Origin: Roseovarius sp. MMSF_3350
GTDB lineage: Bacteria; Pseudomonadota; Alphaproteobacteria; Rhodobacterales; Rhodobacteraceae
Reading direction: 5' to 3'
Length of the DNA stretch: 64,000 nucleotides
Assembly: GCF_030733425.1 (NCBI RefSeq)
Contig: NZ_JASHIZ010000020.1
Coordinates: forward strand, 24,459 to 88,458
The translations under genes and the position numbers were made by a program. The stretch's first letter is position 1, and the number at the start of each line of letters is the position of its first letter. The notes below the pieces were generated by a model, which saw only the letters and a list, made by a program, of their open reading frames with translations, made no database searches and was not told where the DNA came from. Positions 34,913 to 43,423 of this stretch are shown here, one piece after another.

Positions 34913-36865
34913 TCAGCGGATTTGTATCACCAGCGCGGTGTCGGGCGTGTCGCCCACATCCCCGCATTGGCCACTGCGCGGGCAGATCCAGCCGCCCTGC
35001 CCGGCCTCGTTCGCGGGTACAATCCTGAGCGTCTGACCGTCCCGTTCGAGTGCCGCCTCATCACTCGACGCGGCGCTCCATACGCCTCGGGATGTTTCCA
35101 GCGCAAGCACTGACAGCAACTCGCCTGCGAGCCGGGGATTGAAGCGACGGTCGACAAGCCCGGTGCGGGTGAAATAGCCGCGATCGGCATCGTCCATCGT
35201 GTCAAGCACCACGTCGAGGCCGAATCCGATCGCGGCCATCGCCGCCTCGGCGAAACGCTGCGCGTTGGCGACCTCATCCTCATAGATCTCGGCCGGACTC
35301 GCTTCGGTGGATTTCACGTAGAGCACAGGCGCGGTGCGAGTGTCCTTTGCGAATGTCGCGAGGCGGCGGGCCGACTGCCACGGTGACGCGCTGCGCGGGA
35401 TGGTGAATTGGGCACAGTCGATCAGGTCCGGATGGCGCGTCATGAAGGCTTGCAACTCATCCATCTCGGCCAGTGTGAAACCGTGACTTATCAAATGGTT
35501 GAAACGTGATCCGATATGCTTCGCTCCATCCTTGCGGTTAACTCTCGACAGGACGATCTGCAGCCCCGTGTCCGCCTTCAGCGCCTCGATCTCCGAGATC
35601 AGGTCGACGATTTCCTCCCAATTCAGGACAAGTTCCAGCCGGTCCACCAGTGCGGCGTGGTCAGCCAGCGCCTCCCGCTCGGCGGCGTCCGGCATGCCGT
35701 AGAGATAGACCTGAAAACGGTGGCCGAGCCGGGACATCAATTCCATACGGCGGCGGACGCGCGGATCGCATAAATCCTGTATCGGAACACGCAGACCTTG
35801 CAGTCCCATCTCCCAGAGTGCCATGACCGGGTAGTCGTTGCGCGCCCGTTTGCGTCGGAACTCGTCCACGGCCCCCGAAGGGGCGACGGCAAGTTCCTCC
35901 GCCCAAGCGTGGCGCATATCAACGAATACTCCGGCCAGCCCGCTGGCTTTTACATGCGGGCGCGGGGCCACAGGCGGGGCCATGCCCGCGCCTTCCGCAA
36001 GGGTGGCGCCATAGGTACGATGATAGTGCGCAATGTGACCGTTCTCGCGCAGTTCCAGCGTCAGAAAGCCCAGCTTGGCGGCATCGTTGCGCCCCTTCTG
36101 ATCGCCGCCGTTGATGCGGTACATCTCGGAATAGTCGTGCCGCACGAAGCAAGTCGATGGGGTGATGTAATACTCCGTGTCGCCGATACGGTCGTACCAG
36201 AAATTATGCACATGTGCGCAGAACAGAGCTTCAGGCTTGTGGGTGCGGATAAGGTCCAGGAACCAGCTTCGCGCCGGTTCCTCGATATTGTCATAGCTGC
36301 CGGGCTCGGCCGGATCGCTGATATAGGGCGGGTAGTGCGAAAAAACGAACACGCGCTCACCCGAATGGCTGGCAAGATATTCTTCCAGCCACTCGGCTTG
36401 CTCGGCCTCGGCGGGGTCGCCGGAGTTCATCAGCGGTGCGTTGACCACGACGAAGTGACAGCCCTGATGGGTTACCGCATAATAATCCTTGCCGAAATGT
36501 TTGCGATATAGCGCGATGAATTCGGCGTTGACCATGCCGGCGGGCATCCATTTTACCGGCTTGTCACCAATATCATGGTTGCCCGGCACAAGGTGTATCG
36601 GCGCCTTCAGGTTAGCGGCGATGGCATGAAAGTTGTCGGCGGCAGGGCCATAGCTTCCGAGCTCTGGGACCGGGTTTACCATATCTCCAAGATGGATCGT
36701 CAGCACCGGATCGATCTGGTTAACCTGAGAAAAAACGTGCCTTGCCCGTGGGTTGGCCTCGGCATTGGCCGGGTAGGGTGAAGCGGAGAAATCCTCTTTT
36801 TCGTTGACATGGGTGTCGGACACGATCGCGACTTTGAAGAGAGTTTTGCCGAGAGGGTTGTTCAT
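34913..36865 (-). CDS. Calcineurin-like metallophosphoesterase with long C-terminal extension
   Basis: 650 residues. The first 300 are a binuclear metallophosphoesterase: SDTHVNE, HLGDMVNP, VPGNHDIG, HYPPYISD and CAHVHNFW supply the Asp/His/Asn metal ligands. The last 330 residues (about 320-650) belong to no domain I recognise; they alternate helices with short strands (LVLNWEEIVDLISEIEAL, LQIVLSRVNRKDG, GLDVVLDTMDD), perhaps a TIM-barrel-like fold. No signal peptide, so likely cytosolic. ATG 36865 (MNNPLGKTL) follows AGGAAA. Convergent with the CoA ligase; a single-gene unit. Possible substrates include phosphodiesters or phosphonates; not determined. Confidence 0.88.
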   Translation of the reverse strand: MNNPLGKTLFKVAIVSDTHVNEKEDFSASPYPANAEANPRARHVFSQVNQIDPVLTIHLGDMVNPVPELGSYGPAADNFHAIAANLKAPIHLVPGNHDIGDKPVKWMPAGMVNAEFIALYRKHFGKDYYAVTHQGCHFVVVNAPLMNSGDPAEAEQAEWLEEYLASHSGERVFVFSHYPPYISDPAEPGSYDNIEEPARSWFLDLIRTHKPEALFCAHVHNFWYDRIGDTEYYITPSTCFVRHDYSEMYRINGGDQKGRNDAAKLGFLTLELRENGHIAHYHRTYGATLAEGAGMAPPVAPRPHVKASGLAGVFVDMRHAWAEELAVAPSGAVDEFRRKRARNDYPVMALWEMGLQGLRVPIQDLCDPRVRRRMELMSRLGHRFQVYLYGMPDAAEREALADHAALVDRLELVLNWEEIVDLISEIEALKADTGLQIVLSRVNRKDGAKHIGSRFNHLISHGFTLAEMDELQAFMTRHPDLIDCAQFTIPRSASPWQSARRLATFAKDTRTAPVLYVKSTEASPAEIYEDEVANAQRFAEAAMAAIGFGLDVVLDTMDDADRGYFTRTGLVDRRFNPRLAGELLSVLALETSRGVWSAASSDEAALERDGQTLRIVPANEAGQGGWICPRSGQCGDVGDTPDTALVIQIR

Positions 36866-37266
36866 TTCGTTTCCTGGAACTTTAGTGCAAACCGCAAATG
36901 TCATATTATTAGAATGATAGAAGGATATGTGTTCGGGATCAACGACCAACGGGCGGTGAGGCTCCCCATCTGACTGGGTCCGCCGCTATGTTTAGAAAAC
37001 GATGCGAACTGTAGCTTTTGGCTTTGCCAGTAACTTGTCACTCGGATAGGCGTGACCGAGAACAGCCAGGCGCCGAACCCTTCCTGAAGCTATTAAGGTG
37101 CTCTCCCGAGAACCATTGTTCATACGTGCCGCGAAGACTGAAAATGCCGCTCTAAGCTCTGGCGCCACGCACAGCGTCGGCATGGGCCCACTCGTATTCG
37201 GCCGAAAGCAACCTGGCGAGACCTTTGCGGCCAGTCACGGCACGGCATATGCAGGGTCCGTCGCCG
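36866..37266. other. Intergenic stretch left of the base-salvage operon
   Basis: About 400 bases. Short frames occur on both strands (for example 36992-37183 on - and 37098-37352 on +) but none has a ribosome site or family resemblance. The part next to 36865 is AT-rich, with ATTATTAGAATGAT around 36904-36917, and must carry the metallophosphoesterase promoter. The other end is the 3' side of the deaminase operon. No terminator hairpin was found. Confidence 0.5.
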
Positions 37267-38547
37267 TCACCCGCCGGGATCATGCCGCCGGCGCACCGTC
37301 GACGCGCGCCCCGGAAGGGAAAGCGCCGCATCCTCGCGCGGCATCCGGCTGACCAGCCTGCCGTTCGAGACCACGGCGAGGCGGGCGGGCCGAAGGCGCA
37401 GCGCCTCGATCGACGATGCGGCATCCAGCACGACCAATGAGGCGCGTTTGCCGGGCGCGATGCCATACCCCTCCAGCCCCATGATTTGGGCGTTCTGGTG
37501 CGTGACCATGTCGAAACACTGCGCCATCTCTTCGGGGCTGGTCATCTGCGCCACGTGCAATCCCATGAAGGCGACGTCCAGCATGTCCGCTGTCCCCAGC
37601 GAGTACCACGGATCGAGCACGCAATCCTGCCCCCAGCCCACAGTGATCCCATGCGCATGCATCTCCTTCACCCGGGTTAGGCCGCGCCGCTTGGGGAAAC
37701 TGTCGTGCCGCCCCTGCAGCGTGATGTTGATCAGCGGGTTCGGGACGGCGGCCACCCCGGCCTCGGCCATCAGCGGCAGCAGTTTCGAGACATAGTAATT
37801 GTCCATCGAATGCATCGAGGTCAGGTGACTGCCCGTGACCCGGCCTTGCAGCCCCAGCCGCTGCGCCTCGAAGGCAAGTGACTCGATGTGGCGGCTCATA
37901 GGGTCGTCCGTCTCGTCGCAATGCAGGTCGACCATCAGGCCGCGCTCGGCGGCCATCTCGCACAGCTCGCGCACGGAGGCCGCGCCATCGGACATGGTGC
38001 GCTCGAAATGCGGAATGCCGCCCACCACGTCGACACCCATGTCGAGCGCGCGGATCGTGTTTTCCCGCGCCGTCGGATCGCGGTAGAAGCCGTCCTGCGG
38101 AAAGGCCACCAGTTGCAGGTCGATATAGTCGCGCACCCGCGCGCGTACCTCCAGCATCGCCTCGACGCCCAAGAGGCGGTCATCGCAGGTGTCGACATGG
38201 CTTCGGATCGCCAGCAATCCCTGGCTGACCGCCCAGTCGCAATAGTCCAGCGCGCGCGTCACCATCTCGTCCTGGGTGACGACCTGCTTCAACTCTCCCC
38301 ACAGCCTGATCCCTTCCAGCAGCGTGCCCGACGCGTTGATCCGGGGCAGGCCGTAGGACAGCGTCGCGTCCAGGTGGAAATGCGGATCGACGAAAGGCGG
38401 GCTGACCAGATCGCCCTCCGCCTCGATCACTTCGCCGGCTTGCGCACCCGAAAGGTCCTCGACCGCCTTGATCCGGTCGCCCTCGATCCCGATATCCGCG
38501 ACGCGCCCATCGGGCAGCGTGCCGCCCCTGACGATAAGATCGAACAT
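37267..38547 (-). CDS. Cytosine deaminase-like amidohydrolase (CodA family)
   Basis: 426 residues, TIM-barrel amidohydrolase closely resembling E. coli CodA along its length. Metal ligands His56 and His58 (PHFHLD), His209 with Glu212 (HCDE), His241 and Asp308 align with CodA His61/His63/His214/Glu217/His246/Asp313; Gln151 (FPQDG) matches the base-binding Gln156. The residue after the metal aspartate, Asp314 in CodA, is Cys309 here (GQDCV instead of GHDDV), which should change substrate choice. ATG 38547 shares its first base with the permease stop. Last gene of a BMP-type importer operon: probably deaminates the base that the transporter brings in. Confidence 0.88.
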   Translation of the reverse strand: MFDLIVRGGTLPDGRVADIGIEGDRIKAVEDLSGAQAGEVIEAEGDLVSPPFVDPHFHLDATLSYGLPRINASGTLLEGIRLWGELKQVVTQDEMVTRALDYCDWAVSQGLLAIRSHVDTCDDRLLGVEAMLEVRARVRDYIDLQLVAFPQDGFYRDPTARENTIRALDMGVDVVGGIPHFERTMSDGAASVRELCEMAAERGLMVDLHCDETDDPMSRHIESLAFEAQRLGLQGRVTGSHLTSMHSMDNYYVSKLLPLMAEAGVAAVPNPLINITLQGRHDSFPKRRGLTRVKEMHAHGITVGWGQDCVLDPWYSLGTADMLDVAFMGLHVAQMTSPEEMAQCFDMVTHQNAQIMGLEGYGIAPGKRASLVVLDAASSIEALRLRPARLAVVSNGRLVSRMPREDAALSLPGRASTVRRRHDPGG

Positions 38548-39491
38548 CAGCGTTCCCCCTTGTTGAACGGCACCATCAGCGCCGCCGGCACCTCGGCCCG
38601 GCGCGACATGACGATCAGTGCCAAGATGGACAGGAAATAGGGCATCATCAGGAACACCTGGTACGGGATGTCGGCCCCCAGCGGCGTCTGCTGCACCCGG
38701 ATCTGCAGCGCGTCGAACGCGGCAAAGAGGATCGCGCCCAGCAATGCCTTGCCCGGCTTCCATGCGCCGAACACCACTAGCGCGATGCAGATCCAGCCGC
38801 GCCCGTTGACCATCTCGAAAAAGAAACTGTCGAAGGCCGACATGGTCAGGAACGCGCCGCCCACGGCCATCAACCCGCTGCCCACGATCACCGCGCCCAT
38901 GCGAATGCCCGTCACCGACAGGCCCTGTGCCGCCACGGCCGACGGGTTTTCCCCCGCCGCGCGCATTGCAAGGCCCAGCGGCGTGCGATAGAGCACCAGC
39001 GCCACGACGCCCACTAGGATGAACGCCAGGTAGGTCAGCGGCGTCTGCGCGAAGAGCGCCGGACCGATCAGCGGGATGTCGGACAATAGCGGGATCTCGA
39101 AGGGCTGGAAGGCGTCGATCTTGGGCGGGCTTGTCACTTCGGGCAGCGCCAGACGATAGGCATAGTAAGTCAGCGACGTCGCCAACAGCGTGACGCCCAG
39201 CCCCACAACATGCTGCGAGAGGCCGAAAGGCACCGTCAGCAGGCTGTGGATCAGCCCGAAGACCATCCCCACCACCATTGCCACGGCCACGCCCATCCAC
39301 AGCCCGGTACCGGAATAGACCGCCATCCAGCCCGCAAAGGCGCCCGCCACCATGATTCCCTCGATCCCGAGGTTCAGCACGCCCGCGCGTTCGCAAATCA
39401 ATTCGCCCAGCGTGGCAAAGATCAGCGGGCTCGCGATGCGGATCGCGGCGGTCCAGAAGCTGGCGGAAAGCAGGATTTCAAAGATGTCCAT
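38547..39491 (-). CDS. BMP-type nucleoside ABC transporter permease
   Basis: 314 residues, about 9 helices. Permease of the NupQ/YufQ/simple-sugar (BPD_transp_2) family; markers are GELICERAGVLNLGIEGIM near the N-terminus (characteristic of nucleoside permeases) and NPSAVAAQGLSVTGIRMG in the cytoplasmic loop. Pairs with the permease at 39495. The adjacent deaminase gene begins on its last base. Inner membrane. Confidence 0.94.
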   Translation of the reverse strand: MDIFEILLSASFWTAAIRIASPLIFATLGELICERAGVLNLGIEGIMVAGAFAGWMAVYSGTGLWMGVAVAMVVGMVFGLIHSLLTVPFGLSQHVVGLGVTLLATSLTYYAYRLALPEVTSPPKIDAFQPFEIPLLSDIPLIGPALFAQTPLTYLAFILVGVVALVLYRTPLGLAMRAAGENPSAVAAQGLSVTGIRMGAVIVGSGLMAVGGAFLTMSAFDSFFFEMVNGRGWICIALVVFGAWKPGKALLGAILFAAFDALQIRVQQTPLGADIPYQVFLMMPYFLSILALIVMSRRAEVPAALMVPFNKGER

Positions 39492-39494
39492 GGC

Positions 39495-40544
39495 CTACTC
39501 CCTCACCACGCGGAACCGGGTCAGCAGGATCGCCACCACCATTAGCAAGAGCGCTGTGGCCAGCATGATATCCGCCAGGTAGCTTGGCACGCCCACCGCG
39601 CGGCTCATGCTGTCCGCGCCGACGAAGATGCCCGCCACGAACAGCGCCGCCGCCACCACCGCCAACGGGTTCAGCAGGGCCAGCATCGCCACCACGATGC
39701 CGGTGTAGCCATAGCCCGGGCTAAGGTCGAGCGTCAGGTTCCCCTTCAGCCCCGCGACCTCGGAAAACCCCGCAAGCGCTGCCAGCCCGCCCGACAGAAG
39801 CGCCGTCTTGATCAGCACGGCGTTGACCGGGATGCCCGCAAACCCCGCCGCCTCGCGGTTCAGGCCCACGGCGCGCATCTCGTAGCCCAGCGTCGTGCGC
39901 CGTTCGATCACCCAGACCACCACCGCCGCGATCAGCGCGAGCGCGAACCCCCAGTGCAGGCGCAGCCCTTCAACGATACGCGGCAGCCGCGCCTCGGCCA
40001 CCAGGCGCTCGGACTTGGGCCAGCCCATGCCCATCGGGTCCTTCAGCGGCCCTTCCAGCAGCATCGAGATGAACAGCAGGAAAATGAAATTGAACAGCAG
40101 CGTCGTCACAACCTCGTCAACGCCGAACCGCACCTTCAGCAGTGCGGGCACCAGCAGCACCAGCGCCCCGGCCAGCATCGACGCGAGCGCCAGCGCGGGC
40201 AGCAGGGCAAAAGCCCCCCATTGCAGCATGCCGGTGCCCAGAACGACGGTCATCAAGGCGCCTGCGTAAAGCTGCGCCTCGGCCCCGATGTTCCACAGCC
40301 GCGCCCGAAAGGCGACCGCCACCGCAAGGCCCGTGAAGATCAGCGGCGTCGCCCGGTTCAACGTCTCCAGCAGGGCGAATTTCGACCCGAACGCCCCCTT
40401 GAGGATCAGCCCGATCACCGAAAACGGGTTGGCCCCTGCCGCCATCGCCAGCAATGAGGCGATCACCACGGTCGAGCCGATGGCAATCGCGGGCGGCACG
40501 GTGGCTCGCCAAAGCGACGGGTTCGCGACCGGTTCAAGACGCAT
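39495..40544 (-). CDS. BMP-type nucleoside ABC transporter permease
   Basis: 349 residues, about 10 helices. NupP/YufP-like: ATPLIFTGLAVAVAFRARLWNIGAEAQL is the family hallmark of this permease, and AVGLNREAAGFAGIPV the ATPase-facing loop. Its start overlaps the end of the ATPase gene by 11 bases, and the next permease begins 3 bases after its stop, so all are one transcript. Confidence 0.94.
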   Translation of the reverse strand: MRLEPVANPSLWRATVPPAIAIGSTVVIASLLAMAAGANPFSVIGLILKGAFGSKFALLETLNRATPLIFTGLAVAVAFRARLWNIGAEAQLYAGALMTVVLGTGMLQWGAFALLPALALASMLAGALVLLVPALLKVRFGVDEVVTTLLFNFIFLLFISMLLEGPLKDPMGMGWPKSERLVAEARLPRIVEGLRLHWGFALALIAAVVVWVIERRTTLGYEMRAVGLNREAAGFAGIPVNAVLIKTALLSGGLAALAGFSEVAGLKGNLTLDLSPGYGYTGIVVAMLALLNPLAVVAAALFVAGIFVGADSMSRAVGVPSYLADIMLATALLLMVVAILLTRFRVVRE

Positions 40545-42081
40545 GTTCGGCCTCCTTCTCGAACCCCTGGCCCGCCATCCAGACGCCCAGTTCGGCGGGC
40601 GTCACCGACCCGCGCGCGAATCCCGGTGACAGGCGGCCTTCGGAAATCACATGAATCACGTCCGACAGCGCCATGATCTCGTCGAGGTCCTCCGAGATCA
40701 GCAGCACGGCCGCGCCCCTGTCCCGCGCCGCCAGCAACTGCCCATGCACGTAATTGACCGCGCCGATATCCAGCCCCCGCACCGGCTGGTTGGCCAGGAT
40801 GATGCGCGGTCCGGCCTCCAGCACACGGCCCAGGATCAGCTTTTGCATGTTGCCCCCCGAAAGCAGCCGGATGCGCGTGCCCGGCCCGGGACAGCGCACG
40901 TCATAGGTCTCGATGATCTCGCGGGTAAAGGCCTCGGCCCGGCCCCAGTTCATCAGGCCAGACCGGCTGTAGGGCGGCTGGGCATAGGTCTCGAGAATGG
41001 CATTCTCTGTCAGGTCGAACTCGGCGATGGTGCCGGTCTTGTGCCGGTCCTCGGGGATGCGGGCGATGCCCGATTGCACCGCTGCGCGCGGCGACCATGT
41101 GTCCAGCGGCGCGCCGTCCAGTTCCATCCGTCCCTCTGCCGGCGCGATCAGCCCGCCGATCAGGTCCGCCAGCGCCCCCTGACCGTTGCCCGAGACCCCC
41201 GCCAGCCCCACGATCTGCCCCGCATGCAGCGCCAGCGACACATCCGCCAGCCCCGGCGCATTGCCGCGCGCGGGCGTCGTGACCGCGTCCATCCGCATCA
41301 GTACCTCGCCGGGCTGTCCCGGCGCGACCGTGGGCGCGGCGACGTCCGCCCCCACCATCAGCGAGGCCAGCGTTTCCTTGTCGACCTCGGCAATCGGCCG
41401 TTCGGCCACCAGCCGCCCATGCCGCAGGATCAGCACGCGATCCGAAATCGCCATCACCTCGTGCAGCTTGTGGGAAATGAACACCACCGACAGGCCCAGC
41501 TTGATCGCCTTGCGCAGGGTGGCGAAAAGGTCCTCGGTCTCCTGCGGGGTCAGAACGGCGGTCGGCTCGTCCAGGATCAGAATGCGCGCATCGCGGTACA
41601 GCGCCTTCAGGATCTCGACCCGCTGGCGTTCGCCAACCGTCAGGCTGCCCACCTTGGCATCGGGATGGACCTGCAGCCCGAAATCCTGCGCCAGCTTTTC
41701 AAGCTTGGCGCGCGCCGCGCCCCGGTCGAGGCGCGGCGCCAAAAGCGGCTGGGTGCCCAGGATGACATTTTCCAGCACCGTCATGTTGTCGGCCAGCGTG
41801 AAATGCTGGTGCACCATGCCCACCCCGGCATCGAGCGCCGCACGCGGGTTGCCCGGCGGCAGGGCCTGGCCGAAGACCTCCACATTGCCTTCATCGGCGG
41901 TGTACTGGCCAAACAGGATGTTCATCAGCGTGGTCTTGCCCGCGCCATTCTCGCCCAGCAGGGCGATCACCTCGCCCTCACGCAGCGACAAGCTGACCGC
42001 GTCGTTCGCGACCAGCTTGCCGAAACGCTTGGTGATGGAATCGAGGCGCAGGACCACCTGCGCCGCGTCGTCGCTTGCCAT
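40534..42081 (-). CDS. BMP-type ABC transporter, tandem ATP-binding protein
   Basis: 515 residues, two fused nucleotide-binding domains as in nucleoside or simple-sugar importers. Domain 1: Walker A GENGAGKTT (about 39-47), signature TVGERQRVEILKALYRDA, Walker B LILDEPTAVL. Domain 2 (about 255-500): GVSGNGQGAL in place of a canonical Walker A and LSGGNMQKLILGR as signature, so it is probably catalytically degenerate. The start ATG 42081 abuts the binding-protein stop directly (TAA then ATG). Confidence 0.95.
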   Translation of the reverse strand: MASDDAAQVVLRLDSITKRFGKLVANDAVSLSLREGEVIALLGENGAGKTTLMNILFGQYTADEGNVEVFGQALPPGNPRAALDAGVGMVHQHFTLADNMTVLENVILGTQPLLAPRLDRGAARAKLEKLAQDFGLQVHPDAKVGSLTVGERQRVEILKALYRDARILILDEPTAVLTPQETEDLFATLRKAIKLGLSVVFISHKLHEVMAISDRVLILRHGRLVAERPIAEVDKETLASLMVGADVAAPTVAPGQPGEVLMRMDAVTTPARGNAPGLADVSLALHAGQIVGLAGVSGNGQGALADLIGGLIAPAEGRMELDGAPLDTWSPRAAVQSGIARIPEDRHKTGTIAEFDLTENAILETYAQPPYSRSGLMNWGRAEAFTREIIETYDVRCPGPGTRIRLLSGGNMQKLILGRVLEAGPRIILANQPVRGLDIGAVNYVHGQLLAARDRGAAVLLISEDLDEIMALSDVIHVISEGRLSPGFARGSVTPAELGVWMAGQGFEKEAEHAS

Positions 42082-43113
42082 TTAAGAGGACTTGGGTTCT
42101 TCGTCGTTGATCTCGACCGTGTGTTCGCCGGACATGATCTCCTGCTTGCGCTGCTCGACAAGGTCCAGCGCCTCCTGCGGGATCTTGCCTTCAAACGTGC
42201 CCAAGGGCGCGAGCGACGAGCCGCCTTCCTTCATGAAGGAATACACGCCGTAATCGGCGGCGGTGAACGTGCCGGCCTTCACCTCGGCAATCGCCTTGTC
42301 CAGCGTCGGCTCGAAGTGCCAGATGGCCGAGGCCACGACCGTTTCGGGATATTCGGCCTGCGTGTCGATCACGTTGCCGATGGCCAGAACGCCCTTTTCC
42401 TTTGCCGCGTCCGACACGCCGAAGCGTTCCGCATAAAGCATGTCGGCCCCGTTCTCGATCATGGCGAAGGCCGTTTCCTTGGCCTTGGGCGGGTCGAACC
42501 AGCTGCCGATAAAGCTGACCTGAAAGGTGATATCGGGGTTCATCTCGCGCGCGCCCGCCATGAAGGCATGCATCAGGCGGTTGACCTCCGGAATCGGAAA
42601 GCCGCCGACCATGCCGATATTGCCGGTCTCGGTCATCGCCCCCGCGATGATCCCCGTCAGATAGGACGCATCCTGGATGTAGTTGTCGAAGACCGCGAAG
42701 TTCGGCAGCGCCTCATCGTGCTTGAAGCTCGAGCCCATCAGGAAGGCGATATCGGGATATTCCGCCGCGACCTCGCGCGCCTCCTGTTCGACGGCAAAGA
42801 CCTCGCCGATGATCAGCTCATAACCCTGCTCGGCATATTCCCGCATGACCCTGGCATAGTCGGTGTTCGACACGTTCTCGGAAAAGACATAGTCGATATC
42901 GCCCCGCTCCTGCGCGGTGTTGGCGGCCTTGTGGATGCGGCTGACCCATTGCTGCTCGACCGGCACGGTGTAGATGCCCGCGACCTTGAGCGGCTCGTCG
43001 GCCTTCAGCGCCCCCGGCACGCCCGCCGCCACAAGCAGCGCGGTGCCGGCCGTGGTGCTCAGGAACGTCCGGCGCGAAAGGCCGGTCGGGCTGGTTTTTC
43101 TGTGTTGCGTCAT
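42082..43113 (-). CDS. BMP-family periplasmic binding protein (nucleoside/base)
   Basis: 343 residues. Tat-type signal LSRRTFLSTTAGTALLVAAG, cut near ALKAD. BMP (PnrA-like) core: LKVAGIYTVPVEQQWVSRIHKAA, YELIIGEVFAVEQEAREVA, GNIGMVGGFPIPEVNRLMHAF and ADMLYAERFGVSDAAKEKG. Relatives bind purine or pyrimidine nucleosides, bases or related compounds. ATG 43113 follows GGGGGATAAG; the frame runs back to 43209 but that lacks a site. First gene of the importer-deaminase operon. Confidence 0.94.
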   Translation of the reverse strand: MTQHRKTSPTGLSRRTFLSTTAGTALLVAAGVPGALKADEPLKVAGIYTVPVEQQWVSRIHKAANTAQERGDIDYVFSENVSNTDYARVMREYAEQGYELIIGEVFAVEQEAREVAAEYPDIAFLMGSSFKHDEALPNFAVFDNYIQDASYLTGIIAGAMTETGNIGMVGGFPIPEVNRLMHAFMAGAREMNPDITFQVSFIGSWFDPPKAKETAFAMIENGADMLYAERFGVSDAAKEKGVLAIGNVIDTQAEYPETVVASAIWHFEPTLDKAIAEVKAGTFTAADYGVYSFMKEGGSSLAPLGTFEGKIPQEALDLVEQRKQEIMSGEHTVEINDEEPKSS

Positions 43114-43423
43114 GGAACTTATCCCCCTGTTGGAATGTGGCGTGCCCAGAATGTTTGACCAAATGATAAAAAGAACCCGGGTGCCGGCCAATAGAAAGAT
43201 GTGCGGCACGCAAAGTCCAGAGTGAACGCCAAGTTTTTGCGCACCGCGCTGAAGCCTGCTGCATTAACAGGCAGAAAGCTCGGTCATGAGAATCGCCCGA
43301 TACCCGTAGAATAGGGCGGGCAGTGATGGCGCGGACGCGGCCTCGAGAAATGCAACGCATCTTTCCGCATCTAAAGGCCTGGCAGCAAAAGCGGGCCCTG
43401 CCGTCTTTTATGATTCCGGCGTC
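43114..43423. other. Intergenic stretch between importer operon and ABC exporter
   Basis: About 310 bases without a convincing gene. It should contain the promoter for the binding-protein operon, reading leftwards. Nothing else was seen, apart from GC-rich short repeats with no clear hairpin and T-run. Confidence 0.45.

Noticed and set aside
37098..37352. Possible small gene on the + strand between phosphoesterase and deaminase
   Set aside because: It overlaps the 3' end of the deaminase, has no ribosome site and no recognisable sequence.
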